This document shows positions 21,118-21,486 of a stretch of 21,486 bases of DNA, piece after piece. The position numbers and the translations under genes were made by a program. The stretch is from NCBI GenBank assembly GCA_024640445.1, contig JAHEEZ010000030.1, positions 1 through 21,486 of the forward strand, in the 5' to 3' direction. Source of the DNA: Acidobacteriota bacterium (GTDB lineage: Bacteria > Acidobacteriota > Blastocatellia > Pyrinomonadales > Pyrinomonadaceae). Each line of letters starts with the position of its first letter. Position 1 is the first letter of the stretch. The notes beneath the pieces are model-generated. The model did not search any database, had not been told where the DNA came from, and saw nothing but the letters and a program-made list of their open reading frames with translations.

Positions 21118-21486
21118 CTAAGGCTTCGCCGTGAGTTCCCGGATCTTGGCTTCGGCGTTCTTGTTCGTCGGATCAAGCTGCAGGGAACGCTTGTAGAATT
21201 CGATCGCCTTTTCCTTGTTGCCCGCGGCTAAATGAGCTTCGGCCAGGCTGTCCCATGCATTTCCCGATTTTGGAAAGTCATCCGCATTCTGTTGGAAAAC
21301 AAGGACGGCGTCGGATTTTCGATCGATTCTGAGAAGATCGTATCCAAGCCGGTTCATCTGGCGTTCGGTGATGTTCAGCCCGGAATCACTGGTACGCCTC
21401 GTACGGAATTCCTTTAGAGCCTGGTCAGCACTGGTCGCGATGATCGCCTTGAAAAGGACGCGCGGGGGGGAGTCATACCTTTCGTA
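21118..21486 (-). CDS. C-terminal part of a TPR-containing protein, N-terminus beyond window
   Basis: The reading frame is open from the right edge to the TAG at 21118-21120, 122 residues in view; an internal ATG at 21357 is not the true start because the frame continues upstream without stops. Two TPR-like units are visible: LNITERQMNRLGYDLLRIDRK followed by AVLVFQQNADDFPKSG, then NAWDSLAEAHLAAGNKEKAIEFYKRSLQLDPTN. The phrase DSLAEAHLAAGNKEKAI near the end, after a segment like YDSPPRVLFKAIIATSADQALKEF, is the usual tail of Acidobacteria serine hydrolases (beta-lactamase/CubicO type or esterases) that end in TPR. That identity is recalled, not shown: the catalytic part is outside the window. 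TPRs serve protein contacts. Confidence 0.72.
   Translation of the reverse strand, partial: YERYDSPPRVLFKAIIATSADQALKEFRTRRTSDSGLNITERQMNRLGYDLLRIDRKSDAVLVFQQNADDFPKSGNAWDSLAEAHLAAGNKEKAIEFYKRSLQLDPTNKNAEAKIRELTAKP

Overview
The window looks like a chromosomal segment of a member of the Acidobacteriota, most likely a Blastocatellia/Pyrinomonadales-type organism. This is an inference from gene style: a metalloprotease with DFDGDGKxD...RP repeats, a TPR tail of the serine-hydrolase type, DUF4097 and NTF2-like surface proteins, and intergenic spacers packed with palindromes and 7-bp degenerate tandem repeats. There is no phage, transposase, CRISPR array, rRNA or tRNA that I can see. Genes are well spaced with moderately high GC, and most transcription units are short.

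Layout. Positions 1-9133 are all minus strand: a truncated M14 zinc carboxypeptidase, a DUF4097 beta-repeat protein, a lipoprotein with two NTF2-like domains, a secreted gamma-glutamyltransferase-family enzyme, and the threonine-degradation pair kbl and tdh. Kbl and Tdh together convert L-threonine to glycine and acetyl-CoA. The spacers here (1200-1630, 2590-3240, 6470-6600, 7785-8104) hold REP-like palindromes, a 29-bp repeat in two orientations and heptad-phased repeats that reach gene boundaries.

Positions 9765-18181 are plus strand: a B12-binding radical SAM enzyme; an RNA-handling cluster (glycine-rich RRM protein, DEAD-box helicase, small zinc-ribbon protein with a UvrD/PcrA-tail-like end); a large secreted zinc metalloprotease with six FG-GAP-type repeats and a P-domain; and two very small membrane proteins. 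The RNA cluster is the most interesting part. The RRM gene has a double-hairpin leader, and a textbook terminator lies between it and the helicase gene with only 14 bases before the helicase start codon, so the helicase probably depends on read-through or antitermination.

Positions 18450-21486 hold a second B12-binding radical SAM enzyme of the HpnP/DUF4070 type, a convergent minus-strand pair (a small conserved-looking protein and an XRE-family regulator) with a strong promoter overlapped by a perfect operator-like palindrome, a divergent small charged protein, and the C-terminal end of a TPR-containing protein running off the right edge.

Small genes were read directly from codons, Shine-Dalgarno sites and stops; functions rest on motifs recognised by eye, without database searches.
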